NCBI RefSeq assembly: GCF_029626235.1
Contig: NZ_JARUBO010000005.1
Location: forward strand, 1,334,501-1,398,500
Length of the DNA stretch: 64,000 nucleotides
Reading direction: 5' to 3'
Source: Micromonospora sp. WMMD1120
GTDB taxonomy: Bacteria; Actinomycetota; Actinomycetes; Mycobacteriales; Micromonosporaceae
The translations under genes were made by a program, and so were the position numbers. Shown piece after piece: positions 1 to 7,705 of this stretch; positions within the stretch are counted from its first letter, which is position 1; each line of letters begins with the position of its first letter. The notes below the pieces were generated by a model, which worked only from the letters and a program-made list of their open reading frames with translations, made no database searches and was not told the DNA's origin.

Positions 1-186
1 ACCCACGTCCGGCTGATGGACGTGCAGACGTTCAAGGGGATCTGCCAGCTCCGGCCGCCCGGCACGCCGCGCTGGTATCCGCTGCACGCGGGCTGCGACG
101 GCGCGTCGATCTTCGCCGACCTGACCCCCCTGCCGCCGGACGCCGAGCCGGCGTCGCAGAGCCATCTGGCGCGCTTCTTCGACTGA
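1..186 (+). CDS. C-terminal fragment of an unidentified protein
   Basis: The first reading frame is open from the window edge for 61 residues and stops with TGA. The gene begins before the window, so no start can be assigned. The fragment holds LMDVQTFKGICQL and ends in HLARFFD. It has no signal peptide, no recognisable catalytic motif and no membrane segment. I do not recognise the family. A perfect hairpin directly after the stop supports this being a real gene end. Codon use (GC-rich third positions) matches the neighbours. Confidence 0.6.
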   Translation, partial: THVRLMDVQTFKGICQLRPPGTPRWYPLHAGCDGASIFADLTPLPPDAEPASQSHLARFFD

Positions 187-209
187 GGGCGCCGGCGACT
201 CCGGCGCCC
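187..209. terminator. Hairpin terminator between converging genes
   Basis: The arms GGGCGCCGG and CCGGCGCCC pair perfectly over 9 bp around a 5-base loop. The hairpin starts at the base after the stop of the partial gene and ends 14 bases before the stop of the converging permease gene, so it can serve both. There is no strong T-run, as is usual in high-GC actinomycetes. Confidence 0.7.
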
Positions 210-223
210 TTCACCCGGCGCGC

Positions 224-1693
224 TCAGACGGCGGGCTCGTGCCGGGCCAGCCGGTTGCGGCGGTAGCCGTAGCCGAAGTAGATCAACGCGCCGAGCAGCA
301 TCCAGGCCAGGAACCGCAGCCAGGTCTCCACCGACAGGTTGAGCATCAGGTAGAAGCAGGCCAGCGCGGAGACGATCGGCAGCACCGGGGAGAACGGCAC
401 CCGGAAGGGCCGCTCCAGGTCCGGACGCCGACGACGCAGGATCGGCACCGCCACCGAGACCAGCACGAACGCGCAGAGCGCGCCGATGCTGACCAGGTCG
501 GCCAGCGCTGACAACGGCAGGAAACCGGCCAGCAGCGCGACCGCCACCGTCATGATCGCGGAGATCCGGTACGGGGTGCCCCAGCGCAGGTGCACCTTCG
601 CGATGGCGGGCGGGATCAGCCCGTCCCGGGCGATGGCGAAGCCGATCCGCCCCATCGCCACCAGGTCGACCAGGATCACGCTGGTCAGGCCGGCGACCGC
701 GGCGATGGAGACCAGCACCGCCGCCCAGCCCGCGCCGACCGACTCGAAGGCCGACGCGATCGGCGCGCCCCTGTCGATCTCGGTGTACGGCACCATGCCG
801 ACGACCACCAGCGAGACCCCGATGTAGAGCGCAGTCGAGATCAGCAGCGTGCCGAGCAGGCCCAGGGTCAGGTCCCGCTTGGGCTTCCTGGTCTCCTCAC
901 CGAGGTTGGCAACGGCCTCGAAGCCGGTGTACGCGAAGAAGACCACGGCCGCGGCGCTGAGCACCCCGACGAAGCCGAAGACCGACGGCTCCAGCCCGAA
1001 GAGCGCCTGCGTGACCGGCTGCCTGATCCCGTCGTCGCCGCCACCGGCGGGCTCGGCCGGCGGGATGAACGGGGTGAGGTTGGCGGCCTTGACGAAGAAC
1101 AGGCCGGCGACCACCACGAAGACGCAGATCGCCACCTTGACCAGCACCAGCAGGTTGGTGATCCGGGCCGACTCGCGGATGCCGACGATCGCGACGACGC
1201 CGAGGATCAGCACGATGGCGATGGCGCCGACGTTGACGACGCTGCCCTCCTCACCGAACCAGCGGGTGGGCAGGTCGAGCAGTTCCGCCAGATAGCCGGA
1301 CCATCCTCGGGCGACCACCGCCGCGCCGAGCGCGAACTCCAGCAGCAGGTCCCAGCCGATGATCCAGGCGACGATCTCGCCCATCGTGGCGTACGCGTAG
1401 GTGTAGGCGCTGCCGGCGGTCGGCACGCTGGAGGCCAGTTCGGCGTAGCAGAGGGCGGCGAGCAGGGCCACCACGCCGGCGATGGCGAACGAGATCACCA
1501 CGCCCGGTCCGGCGCTGTCCCGGGCCTCGATCCCGGTGAGCGTGAAGATGCCGGTGCCGATCACGATGCCGATGCCGAAGCCGGTGAGGTCGACGGCGCC
1601 GAGGCGTCTCTTCAGCCCCAGTTGACCATCGCTGCCGTCCACCTCCCCCTGGGCGATCACGTCCTTGATCGGTTTTGTGCGCAGCACGGACAT
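224..1693 (-). CDS. APC-family amino-acid permease (cationic amino-acid transporter type)
   Basis: A 489-residue polytopic membrane protein that probably imports amino acids by proton or cation coupling. The first membrane segment carries the APC signature IGIVIGTGIFTLTG at about residues 41-54, after the LGAVDLTGFG lead-in seen in the CAT subfamily. About twelve hydrophobic segments follow, with the conserved YAELASSVPTAGSAYTYAY stretch after segment two. The ATG at 1693 is chosen because GGGGAGGGG lies about 6 bases upstream. The reading frame stays open 28 codons further upstream, but that stretch is basic and has no ribosome site. The gene is monocistronic and diverges from the secreted hydrolase at 1896. 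The exact substrate cannot be read from the sequence. Confidence 0.88.
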   Translation of the reverse strand: MSVLRTKPIKDVIAQGEVDGSDGQLGLKRRLGAVDLTGFGIGIVIGTGIFTLTGIEARDSAGPGVVISFAIAGVVALLAALCYAELASSVPTAGSAYTYAYATMGEIVAWIIGWDLLLEFALGAAVVARGWSGYLAELLDLPTRWFGEEGSVVNVGAIAIVLILGVVAIVGIRESARITNLLVLVKVAICVFVVVAGLFFVKAANLTPFIPPAEPAGGGDDGIRQPVTQALFGLEPSVFGFVGVLSAAAVVFFAYTGFEAVANLGEETRKPKRDLTLGLLGTLLISTALYIGVSLVVVGMVPYTEIDRGAPIASAFESVGAGWAAVLVSIAAVAGLTSVILVDLVAMGRIGFAIARDGLIPPAIAKVHLRWGTPYRISAIMTVAVALLAGFLPLSALADLVSIGALCAFVLVSVAVPILRRRRPDLERPFRVPFSPVLPIVSALACFYLMLNLSVETWLRFLAWMLLGALIYFGYGYRRNRLARHEPAV

Positions 1694-1895
1694 GCGCTCA
1701 CCCCTCCCCGCACACGGCCACCGCTCGTGGCAGCCGGTGACCGGCGTTGCTACCCAGCGACGCGAACCGCCAATCACGAACCCTTGCGGTTGTGGGCCAG
1801 ATGTGAAAATTTCCTACCAGCGATACGTATGCATCGGCATATCTTGCCGACTGTCACGCTGATCACACGGGAGCCCCACCGAAGGGACACACCGC

Positions 1896-3554
1896 ATGAA
1901 GGCAACTCGCCTCGGCGCGGCCGGACTGGCCGCCGCCCTGCTCGGCACCCTGGCCACCGCCACCCCCGCGAGCGCCGCACCCGACGCGGCCGGCACCACC
2001 ACCGCCACCTGCGCCACCGACCCGGCCACGCCGAAACGGCAGTTCCGGGCCATGTGGATCTCCTCGGTGGTCAACATCGACTGGCCCAGCAAGGCGTCCC
2101 AGACCGACCCGGACCGGATCGCCGCCCAGCAGGCCGAGTACCGGTCACTGCTCGACCTCGCCGAGCGGCTGCACCACAACGCCGTCGTCGTGCAGGTCCG
2201 ACCCACCGCCGACGCGCTCTGGCCCTCGCCGTACGAACCCTGGTCGGAGTACCTGACCGGGGTACGCGGCCAGGACCCGGGCTGGGACCCGCTGGCCTTC
2301 CTGGTCGACGAGTCGCACCGGCGCAACCTGGAGTTCCACGCCTGGTTCAACCCGTACCGCGTCTCCATGCCGGCCCCCGGCGGGGCCGGCGCGGACCCCG
2401 GCCAGCTCGCGCCCGGCCACCCGGCCCGCGAGCACCCCGACTGGACCTTCGCCTACCCGCCGGCCGGCGTCGCCGGCAGCCGGCTCTACTACAACCCCGG
2501 CATTCCCGAGGTACGCGAGTTCGTGCAGACCGCGATGCTGGACGCGGTGAAGCGGTACGACGTCGACGGCGTCCACTTCGACGACTACTTCTACCCGTAC
2601 CCCAGCGGGACCCACCAGGTGCCGGACGACGCCACCTTCGCCGCGCACAACAGGGGTTTCACCGACCGGGCGGACTGGCGGCGGGACAACATCAACCTGC
2701 TGATCCAGGAGATGAGCGGCAAGATCAAGGCGGCGAAGCCGTGGGTGAAGTTCGGGGTCAGCCCGTTCGGCATCTGGCGCAACGCCAGCGCCGACCCGCT
2801 CGGCTCGGACACCACCGGCAGCCAGTCGTACGACATCATCTCCGCCGACACCCGCAAGTGGATCAAGCAGGAGTGGATCGACTACGTGGTGCCGCAGCTC
2901 TACTGGTACATCGGCCAGTACCCGGCGGCCGACTACGCGCGGCTGGTGCCGTGGTGGGCCGAGACGGTGCGCGGCACCCGGGTGCAGCTCTACATCGGCC
3001 AGGCCGACTACAAGAGCGGCGACCCGGCGTACGGGCCGTACTGGCAGAACCCGCGTGAGCTGTCCGACCACCTGACGCTCAACCGGTCGTACCCGGAGGT
3101 GCAGGGCAACGTGCACTTCTCCGCCGTGCAGGTCCGCGCCAACCGGCTCGGCGCCACCGACATCTACGCCGCCGAGCACTACTCGCGCCCGGCGTTGGTG
3201 CCCGCCATGCCGCACCTGCCGGCCAAGCCGCCGCTCTTCCCGGTGATCACCAAGACCACCCGGCAGACCGACGGCGTACGCCTCACCTGGCGGCAGCCCG
3301 CCGACGGCGCCGGCCCGCTCGGCACCGCCACCTCGTACGCGATCTACCGGTTCGACGGCGTCACGCCGCCCGGTCGGTGCGGTACGGCGGACGCCGCGCA
3401 CCTGGTCGACACCGTTCGGGCCACGCCCGGCGGCGCCCAGTCCTGGGTGGACACCTCGGCCGAGCCCGGTCGGCGCTACACCTACCGGCTGACCGCGCTG
3501 GACCGGTCGGCCAACGAGAGCCCGGCCAGCCCGCCCGCGGTCGTCCTGCGCTGA
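1896..3554 (+). CDS. Secreted GHL10-type (DUF187) glycoside hydrolase-like protein with C-terminal Fn3 domain
   Basis: A 552-residue exported protein. Residues 1-28 form a Sec signal peptide (positive MKATR, alanine-rich core, ASAAP cleavage region). From about residue 45 the motifs RAMWISSVVNIDWPSK, VVVQVRPTADALW and FHAWFNPYRV identify the GHL10/DUF187 TIM-barrel family (FenI/YngK-like), whose members are thought to act on polysaccharide or peptidoglycan-derived glycans. The barrel runs to about residue 400. Residues 430-552 look like a fibronectin type III domain (TSYAIYRFDG, YTYRLTALDRS near the end). The substrate is unknown. GAAGGGA is a modest ribosome site about 9 bases before the ATG. 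A strong hairpin follows the stop. Confidence 0.85.
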   Translation: MKATRLGAAGLAAALLGTLATATPASAAPDAAGTTTATCATDPATPKRQFRAMWISSVVNIDWPSKASQTDPDRIAAQQAEYRSLLDLAERLHHNAVVVQVRPTADALWPSPYEPWSEYLTGVRGQDPGWDPLAFLVDESHRRNLEFHAWFNPYRVSMPAPGGAGADPGQLAPGHPAREHPDWTFAYPPAGVAGSRLYYNPGIPEVREFVQTAMLDAVKRYDVDGVHFDDYFYPYPSGTHQVPDDATFAAHNRGFTDRADWRRDNINLLIQEMSGKIKAAKPWVKFGVSPFGIWRNASADPLGSDTTGSQSYDIISADTRKWIKQEWIDYVVPQLYWYIGQYPAADYARLVPWWAETVRGTRVQLYIGQADYKSGDPAYGPYWQNPRELSDHLTLNRSYPEVQGNVHFSAVQVRANRLGATDIYAAEHYSRPALVPAMPHLPAKPPLFPVITKTTRQTDGVRLTWRQPADGAGPLGTATSYAIYRFDGVTPPGRCGTADAAHLVDTVRATPGGAQSWVDTSAEPGRRYTYRLTALDRSANESPASPPAVVLR

Positions 3555-3570
3555 TCCGTCAGCTCCACCG

Positions 3571-3603
3571 AATGCCCCGGGTGCTCCGCGCACCCGGGGC
3601 ATT
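3571..3603 (+). terminator. Rho-independent-type terminator
   Basis: A 13-bp perfect stem (AATGCCCCGGGTG with CACCCGGGGCATT) with a 7-base loop lies 16 bases after the GHL10 gene stop and is followed by CGTCTGTTT. Confidence 0.85.
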
Positions 3604-3737
3604 CGTCTGTTTCGACGGATGTCACCAATAGTTGGCGAGGCCCATACCGTCCAGTTGATCAGTTGATCGACACTCGTCGACATCCGGTGACCCGCCGGTA
3701 ACTTCCGTCCCACCCGCTCACCCCCGCGGAGGAACCC

Positions 3738-4274
3738 GTGCCCCGACGTCTCACCACACTGCTCGCCTCGGGCGCGCTAGCGCTGCTCGCCACCCTCACC
3801 ATCGCCTCCCCCGCCGCCGCCGTCACCCCCGCCGAGCGCCTGTCCGTGCTCTCCAGTTGGACCCAGACCAGCGCGTCCAGCTACAACGCATGGAACAACG
3901 CCCGGGTCAACCGGGCCCCCTGGGCCGAGTACAACTTCAACTGGTCCACCGACTACTGCTCGTCCAGCCCGGACAACCCCCTCGGCTTCACCTTCAACCT
4001 GGGCTGCTACCGGCACGACTTCGGCTACCGCAACTACAAGGCGGTCGGCCAGTTCCCCGCCAACAAGGCCCGCCTCGACAACGCCTTCTACGCGGACCTC
4101 AAGCGCGTCTGCGCCACGTACAACTCCGTCGTCCGGCCCGCCTGCTACAGCCTGGCCTGGACCTACTACCAGGCGGTGCACATCTTCGGTTCGGTAGCGG
4201 CCGTCCAGCAGGCCGACATCGACCGCGCCGCGAGAATGAAGGCCGAAGCCGAAGCCAAGACCACCCGCCGCTAA
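3738..4274 (+). CDS. Secreted prokaryotic phospholipase A2
   Basis: A 178-residue secreted enzyme predicted to hydrolyse the sn-2 acyl ester of phospholipids. A signal peptide covers residues 1-28 (PRR, LASGALALLATLTIA, PAAA). The mature part has the Streptomyces violaceoruber-type PLA2 motif CYRHDFGYRN at residues 90-99. H93 and D114 (in KARLDNAF) are 21 residues apart, as are the two catalytic residues of the Streptomyces enzyme. Cysteines at 74, 90, 125 and 136 can form the two family disulfides. A charged, Ala/Glu/Lys-rich tail ends the protein. Translation starts at GTG 3738, 5 bases after the site GCGGAGGAA. The ATG-like palindrome and repeat tract downstream belong to the intergenic region. 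Confidence 0.88.
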   Translation: MPRRLTTLLASGALALLATLTIASPAAAVTPAERLSVLSSWTQTSASSYNAWNNARVNRAPWAEYNFNWSTDYCSSSPDNPLGFTFNLGCYRHDFGYRNYKAVGQFPANKARLDNAFYADLKRVCATYNSVVRPACYSLAWTYYQAVHIFGSVAAVQQADIDRAARMKAEAEAKTTRR

Positions 4275-4312
4275 ACCCCACCCCGGTCCCCCCTGCCCCG
4301 CCCCGCCCCCGG

Positions 4313-4369
4313 TGATCATGAAGTTGTGGACCGTCAGCTCGGCGTGTCCTGGCGATAACTTCATGATCA
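4313..4369. repeat. Interrupted palindrome A (GATC-type)
   Basis: The arms TGATCATGAAGTT (4313-4325) and AACTTCATGATCA (4357-4369) are perfect 13-bp inverted copies around a 31-base spacer. The spacer shows no open frame. The element sits between a plus-strand and a minus-strand gene, beside an 8-bp tandem repeat. It resembles palindromes at 20851, 53076 and 57224 in beginning near GATC followed by TG. Confidence 0.75.
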
Positions 4370-4405
4370 ACCGAGAGAGGGCGGGGCCGGGGGCCGGGCG
4401 GGCGG

Positions 4406-4469
4406 TCAGGGGGTCAGGGGGTCAGGGGGTCAGGGGGTCAGGGGGTCAGGGGGTCAGGGGGTCAGGGGG
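4406..4469. repeat. 8-bp tandem repeat, eight copies
   Basis: TCAGGGGG is repeated eight times with TCA at 4406, 4414, 4422, 4430, 4438, 4446, 4454 and 4462. The seventh TCA is the stop codon (TGA on the minus strand) of the cyclase/ATPase gene. Because the period is not a multiple of three, the tract supplies stops in every minus-strand frame. Confidence 0.9.
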
Positions 4470-7288
4470 TTGGGGTGGGTTAGGCGCGTTCGGTTCTGGT
4501 GGGGGGTTGGTGGGGAGAGGTCGGTGCTGAAGCGGGTCGAATCGGCTGCCAGATCCGGATGTTCCACGTCGAGGGCCAGCGCCACGGCCTCGTCCAGCCC
4601 CAACTCGGCGCCCTCGCCGTACGCGTCGTCGAACGCCGTGTCACCCAGCTTCGCGCGTAGCTCCGCCTGCTGTTCCGCCCAGTAGCCGCCGTAGATGCCC
4701 GGGGTCGCCCGCATGCTCGCCCGGGTGGCCTGCGCCGCGCCGAACAGCCGGGCGGCGGTCAGCCGTTCCCCGCCGATCGCGCAGCGCACCGCGATGGCGT
4801 TCAGGGTGTCGCACGCCCGGCCGTGGTAGCCGTGGCCCATCCGGGAGCGCAGCGCCACCAGCAGGTGTTCGTGCGCGGCGATCACGTCGCCCCGGGCCAG
4901 CGCGACCATCCCCAGCAGCATGTCCACCGAACGCCGACCCCGCTCCACCGGCCGGGCGGCCTCCACCGGCCGGACCGTCCCGAGAAGTTCCGCCGCCTCG
5001 TCCAGGGCGCCCCGCCGCCAGAGCAACTCGGCCAGGCTGAACACGGCGAACAGCGCCTCACCGACCACGTCCTGCCCGTGCGCCCAGTCGATGACCTCCC
5101 GGCACACCCGCTCGGCCTCGACGAACTGACCCATGTCCGCCAGCGGCGCGGCGCGCCCGGCGAGCACCCGGGCCAGCAGGCCGGCGTCACCGGCCTGCCG
5201 GGCCGCTGCCTCGGCCCGTTGCGAGTAGCGCAGCTCCTCGGCGAACTCGCCGTCGGCGCTCGCGTGCAACGAGTGCATGTGGTACGCCGCCGCCAGCTCC
5301 GCCTCGGGGATCCGCTCCCCCGTCTCGGCGATGCGCCCGTACAGCCGGAACAGCCACAGCCGGCCCTCCCGCGCCAGGCCGCGCTCCAACCACCACTGGT
5401 CCAGACCACCGGCCAGACCGAGACCGGCCCGGGCGCTGCCCCCGGTGGCGCACCAGCGCAACGCGGCACGCAGCTCCCCGGCCAGGGGGTCCAGCGCGTA
5501 CAGCGAGAGTGTCACCGGCCGGCCGTCCTGCCCCAGGTGCGCCCGGTCCAACGCGTGCGCCGACCAGGCCACGTGCCGATCCCGGGCGGCCTGTTCCTCG
5601 CCCGCCTCGGCCAGCCGGCGCGCCGCGTACGCCCGGATGGGATCGAGCATCCGGTAGGTGCTGCCGGAGGCCCGGGGCTCGGCCAGCACCATCGACTTGT
5701 CCACCAGGACCGAGAGCGGGTCCAGCGGATCGTCGCCCAGCAGCCACTCCACCGTCGCCAGGTCCACCGGGCCGGCGAAGACCGCCAGCCACCGCAGCAG
5801 CCGGGCGGCCCGGGGGCCCAACGTCCGGTACGACCAGGTGACGGTGGCCTGCATGGTCAGGTGCCGCTCGGTGGCCGAGCGTTGCACCGCCCGGCTCGCC
5901 GGGGTGGGCGGCGACATCCCGGCCGCCGCGGCGACCAGGTCGACGGTGTCCTGCTGGTTGCCGGACCAACCGCGCTCCATCGGCGGCGGCTCCGGGTCCT
6001 CCCGGCCGGCGTCCAGGGTGCCGAGGACATCGTCCAGCCGCTCGGCGAGCTGGCCGACGGAGAGCACCCGCAGCCGGGCGGCGGCCAACTCGATGGCGAG
6101 CGGCAGACCGTCCAGCCGTTGCACCACCCGGCGCAGATCAGCGGACTCGGCCGGGTCCGGTTGGCGACCACCACGCGCCGCCGCCGTACGGTCCAGCAGC
6201 AGCGCCACCGCGTCGCTCTCCGCGCCGTCGCCGGCCGGGTCCACCGAGAGCGGCGGGATCCGCCACACCACCTCGCCGGGCAGGCCGAACGACTCCCGGC
6301 TGGTCGCCAACACCCGTACGCCGCCGCCGCCGGAGAGCAGCCGGGCGATCACCTCGGCGCAGGCGGCCGGTTGGGCGTCGCAGGTGTCCAGGACGACGAG
6401 CATGCGGCGGCCGGCAGCGTACTCGACGAGGGTGTCGAGCATCGGTCGTCCCGGTTCGGGTCGCAGGCCGAGCACGGCGGCGACCGCGAAGGCCACGAGC
6501 CCCGGGTCGGTCACCGAGGCGATGTCGACGAACCAGACCCCGTCCGGGTACGCCTCGACGACTCCGCTGGCCAACTCCACGGCGAGCCGGGTCTTGCCCG
6601 CGCCGCCGGCGCCCAGCACCGTGACCAGGCGGTGCTGCCGCACCAGCAGGCCCAGCTCGACGCGCTCGGTCTGCCGGCCGACGAACGACGTCACCTGGGT
6701 GGGCAGGTTGTGCGCCACCGCGTCGGCGGTGCGGGGCCGCGGGAACTGCCGTTCCAGACCCGGCGCTACCAGTTGGAACAGTCGTTCCCGGTCGTCGAAG
6801 CCGCGCAGCCGGTGCAGCCCCAGGTCGAGCAGGGTCGCGCCCGGCGGCAACGGCTCGGCGCGGCGCGCGGTGGAGGCGGTGCAGAGCACCTGCCCGCCGT
6901 GCGCGGCGGCGGCGACCCGGGCGGCCCGGTGCACCTCGGGGCTGGCGTACTCGCCATCGCGGGGCTCGGCGTAGCCGGTGTGCAGGCCCATCCGCACCCG
7001 CGGCGCGGCCTCGGAGGTGGGCCAGTCGTGGCTGGACAACGCGCGCTGCGCGGTCAGACACGCGGTCAGCGCGGCGGTCGCGTCCTCGAACGCCAGGAAG
7101 AACGAGTCGCCCTCGGTCAGCAGCTCCGCGCCCCCGGTGCTGGCCAGCGTCCGGCGCAGCAGCCGACGGTGCTCGGCGAGCACCGGCCGGTAGTCGGGGC
7201 CGAGCAACTGGGCCAACCGGGTCGAGCCCTCGATATCGGTGAAAACGAAGGTCACCCAACCGCTCGGGAGCTGGATCCGTGGCGACAT
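4454..7288 (-). CDS. Class III adenylyl/guanylyl cyclase-like domain fused to NB-ARC-type ATPase and TPR-like region
   Basis: A 944-residue cytoplasmic signalling protein. Residues 11-175 are a class III nucleotide cyclase homology domain: FTDIEGSTRL (15-24) carries a metal Asp at 17, EGDSFFLAF a second at 61, and RVRMGLHTGYAE follows. A P-loop ATPase module comes next (Walker A VLGAGGAGKTRL at 224-235, LVVLDTCDA as Walker B, LATSRESFGLPGE, GLPLAIELAAARL), as in the AfsR/MalT-like STAND family. The rest is helical and repeat-like. No LuxR or BTAD DNA-binding domain is visible, so the output is unclear. The ATG at 7288 follows GGCGGAGGTTTC. Two upstream in-frame ATGs lack a ribosome site. The last residues (PHQNRTRLTHPNPLTP) run into the 8-bp repeat tract. 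Confidence 0.82.
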   Translation of the reverse strand: MSPRIQLPSGWVTFVFTDIEGSTRLAQLLGPDYRPVLAEHRRLLRRTLASTGGAELLTEGDSFFLAFEDATAALTACLTAQRALSSHDWPTSEAAPRVRMGLHTGYAEPRDGEYASPEVHRAARVAAAAHGGQVLCTASTARRAEPLPPGATLLDLGLHRLRGFDDRERLFQLVAPGLERQFPRPRTADAVAHNLPTQVTSFVGRQTERVELGLLVRQHRLVTVLGAGGAGKTRLAVELASGVVEAYPDGVWFVDIASVTDPGLVAFAVAAVLGLRPEPGRPMLDTLVEYAAGRRMLVVLDTCDAQPAACAEVIARLLSGGGGVRVLATSRESFGLPGEVVWRIPPLSVDPAGDGAESDAVALLLDRTAAARGGRQPDPAESADLRRVVQRLDGLPLAIELAAARLRVLSVGQLAERLDDVLGTLDAGREDPEPPPMERGWSGNQQDTVDLVAAAAGMSPPTPASRAVQRSATERHLTMQATVTWSYRTLGPRAARLLRWLAVFAGPVDLATVEWLLGDDPLDPLSVLVDKSMVLAEPRASGSTYRMLDPIRAYAARRLAEAGEEQAARDRHVAWSAHALDRAHLGQDGRPVTLSLYALDPLAGELRAALRWCATGGSARAGLGLAGGLDQWWLERGLAREGRLWLFRLYGRIAETGERIPEAELAAAYHMHSLHASADGEFAEELRYSQRAEAAARQAGDAGLLARVLAGRAAPLADMGQFVEAERVCREVIDWAHGQDVVGEALFAVFSLAELLWRRGALDEAAELLGTVRPVEAARPVERGRRSVDMLLGMVALARGDVIAAHEHLLVALRSRMGHGYHGRACDTLNAIAVRCAIGGERLTAARLFGAAQATRASMRATPGIYGGYWAEQQAELRAKLGDTAFDDAYGEGAELGLDEAVALALDVEHPDLAADSTRFSTDLSPPTPHQNRTRLTHPNPLTP

Positions 7289-7440
7289 GCGTGAAACCTC
7301 CGCCCGTGACGTCGGGTTCATGCTGCCTGAATCCGAGCGATCACACATCGTGAGAACGGCCGGGCAGGTGCCGCCTCAAGGTGCCACTCCACTCTGCTCC
7401 CGCCAGGACCAGCGCACCGGGTGACGGCGGGTCGGTCCGG

Positions 7441-7650
7441 TCAGCAGCCGCAGGCGCCACCGCAGCAACCACCACCGGTCGGTGCCGGTGCGGTGCCGGC
7501 GCCTCTGCCGGTGACCGCCACCGTGGACAGCAGCTTCACCGTGTCGGCGTGCCCCTGCGGGCAGGTCGCCGGTTCACCGGCCGCCGACATCGGGCGGTTG
7601 ACCTCGAAAGTGTCGCCGCAGGCGCGGCAGCGGAACTCGTACCGGGGCAT
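7441..7650 (-). CDS. FmdB-family zinc ribbon protein
   Basis: A 69-residue protein. MPRYEFRCRACGDTFEVNRP is the FmdB/CxxC_CxxC putative regulatory domain. The first CxxC is at residues 8-11 (CRAC) and the second pair is C30 with H34 (CPQGH). The C-terminus is Gly/Cys-rich (GGGCCGGACGC). The family is widespread; its function is poorly defined, possibly zinc-dependent regulation. No Shine-Dalgarno sequence precedes the ATG; TACCCT lies 7 bases upstream, so a leaderless message is likely. It diverges from the transglycosylase gene with only about 55 bases between the start codons. Confidence 0.85.
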   Translation of the reverse strand: MPRYEFRCRACGDTFEVNRPMSAAGEPATCPQGHADTVKLLSTVAVTGRGAGTAPAPTGGGCCGGACGC

Positions 7651-7657
7651 ACGGTCC

Positions 7658-7663
7658 AGGGTA
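7658..7663 (-). promoter_or_regulatory. Leaderless-type -10 box of the FmdB gene
   Basis: TACCCT on the minus strand ends 7 bases before the ATG at 7650, which would place the transcription start on the start codon. Confidence 0.5.
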
Positions 7664-7693
7664 CGTGGATCTGACGGTTGGCGAAGCATGGGT

Positions 7694-7699
7694 GATACT
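7694..7699 (+). promoter_or_regulatory. Leaderless-type -10 box of the transglycosylase gene
   Basis: GATACT ends 6 bases before GTG 7706. It supports that start over the ATG at 7688, which would lie upstream of the transcript. Confidence 0.4.
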
Positions 7700-7705
7700 C
7701 GACAG

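Noticed and set aside
590..3058. Long plus-strand open frame (822 codons), and similar very long frames at 4823-7294, 59271-61643 and 59666-62605
   Set aside because: They are antisense or out-of-frame shadows of well-supported genes. Their translations are Arg/Gly/Pro/Asp-rich with no domain, which is normal in GC-rich DNA.
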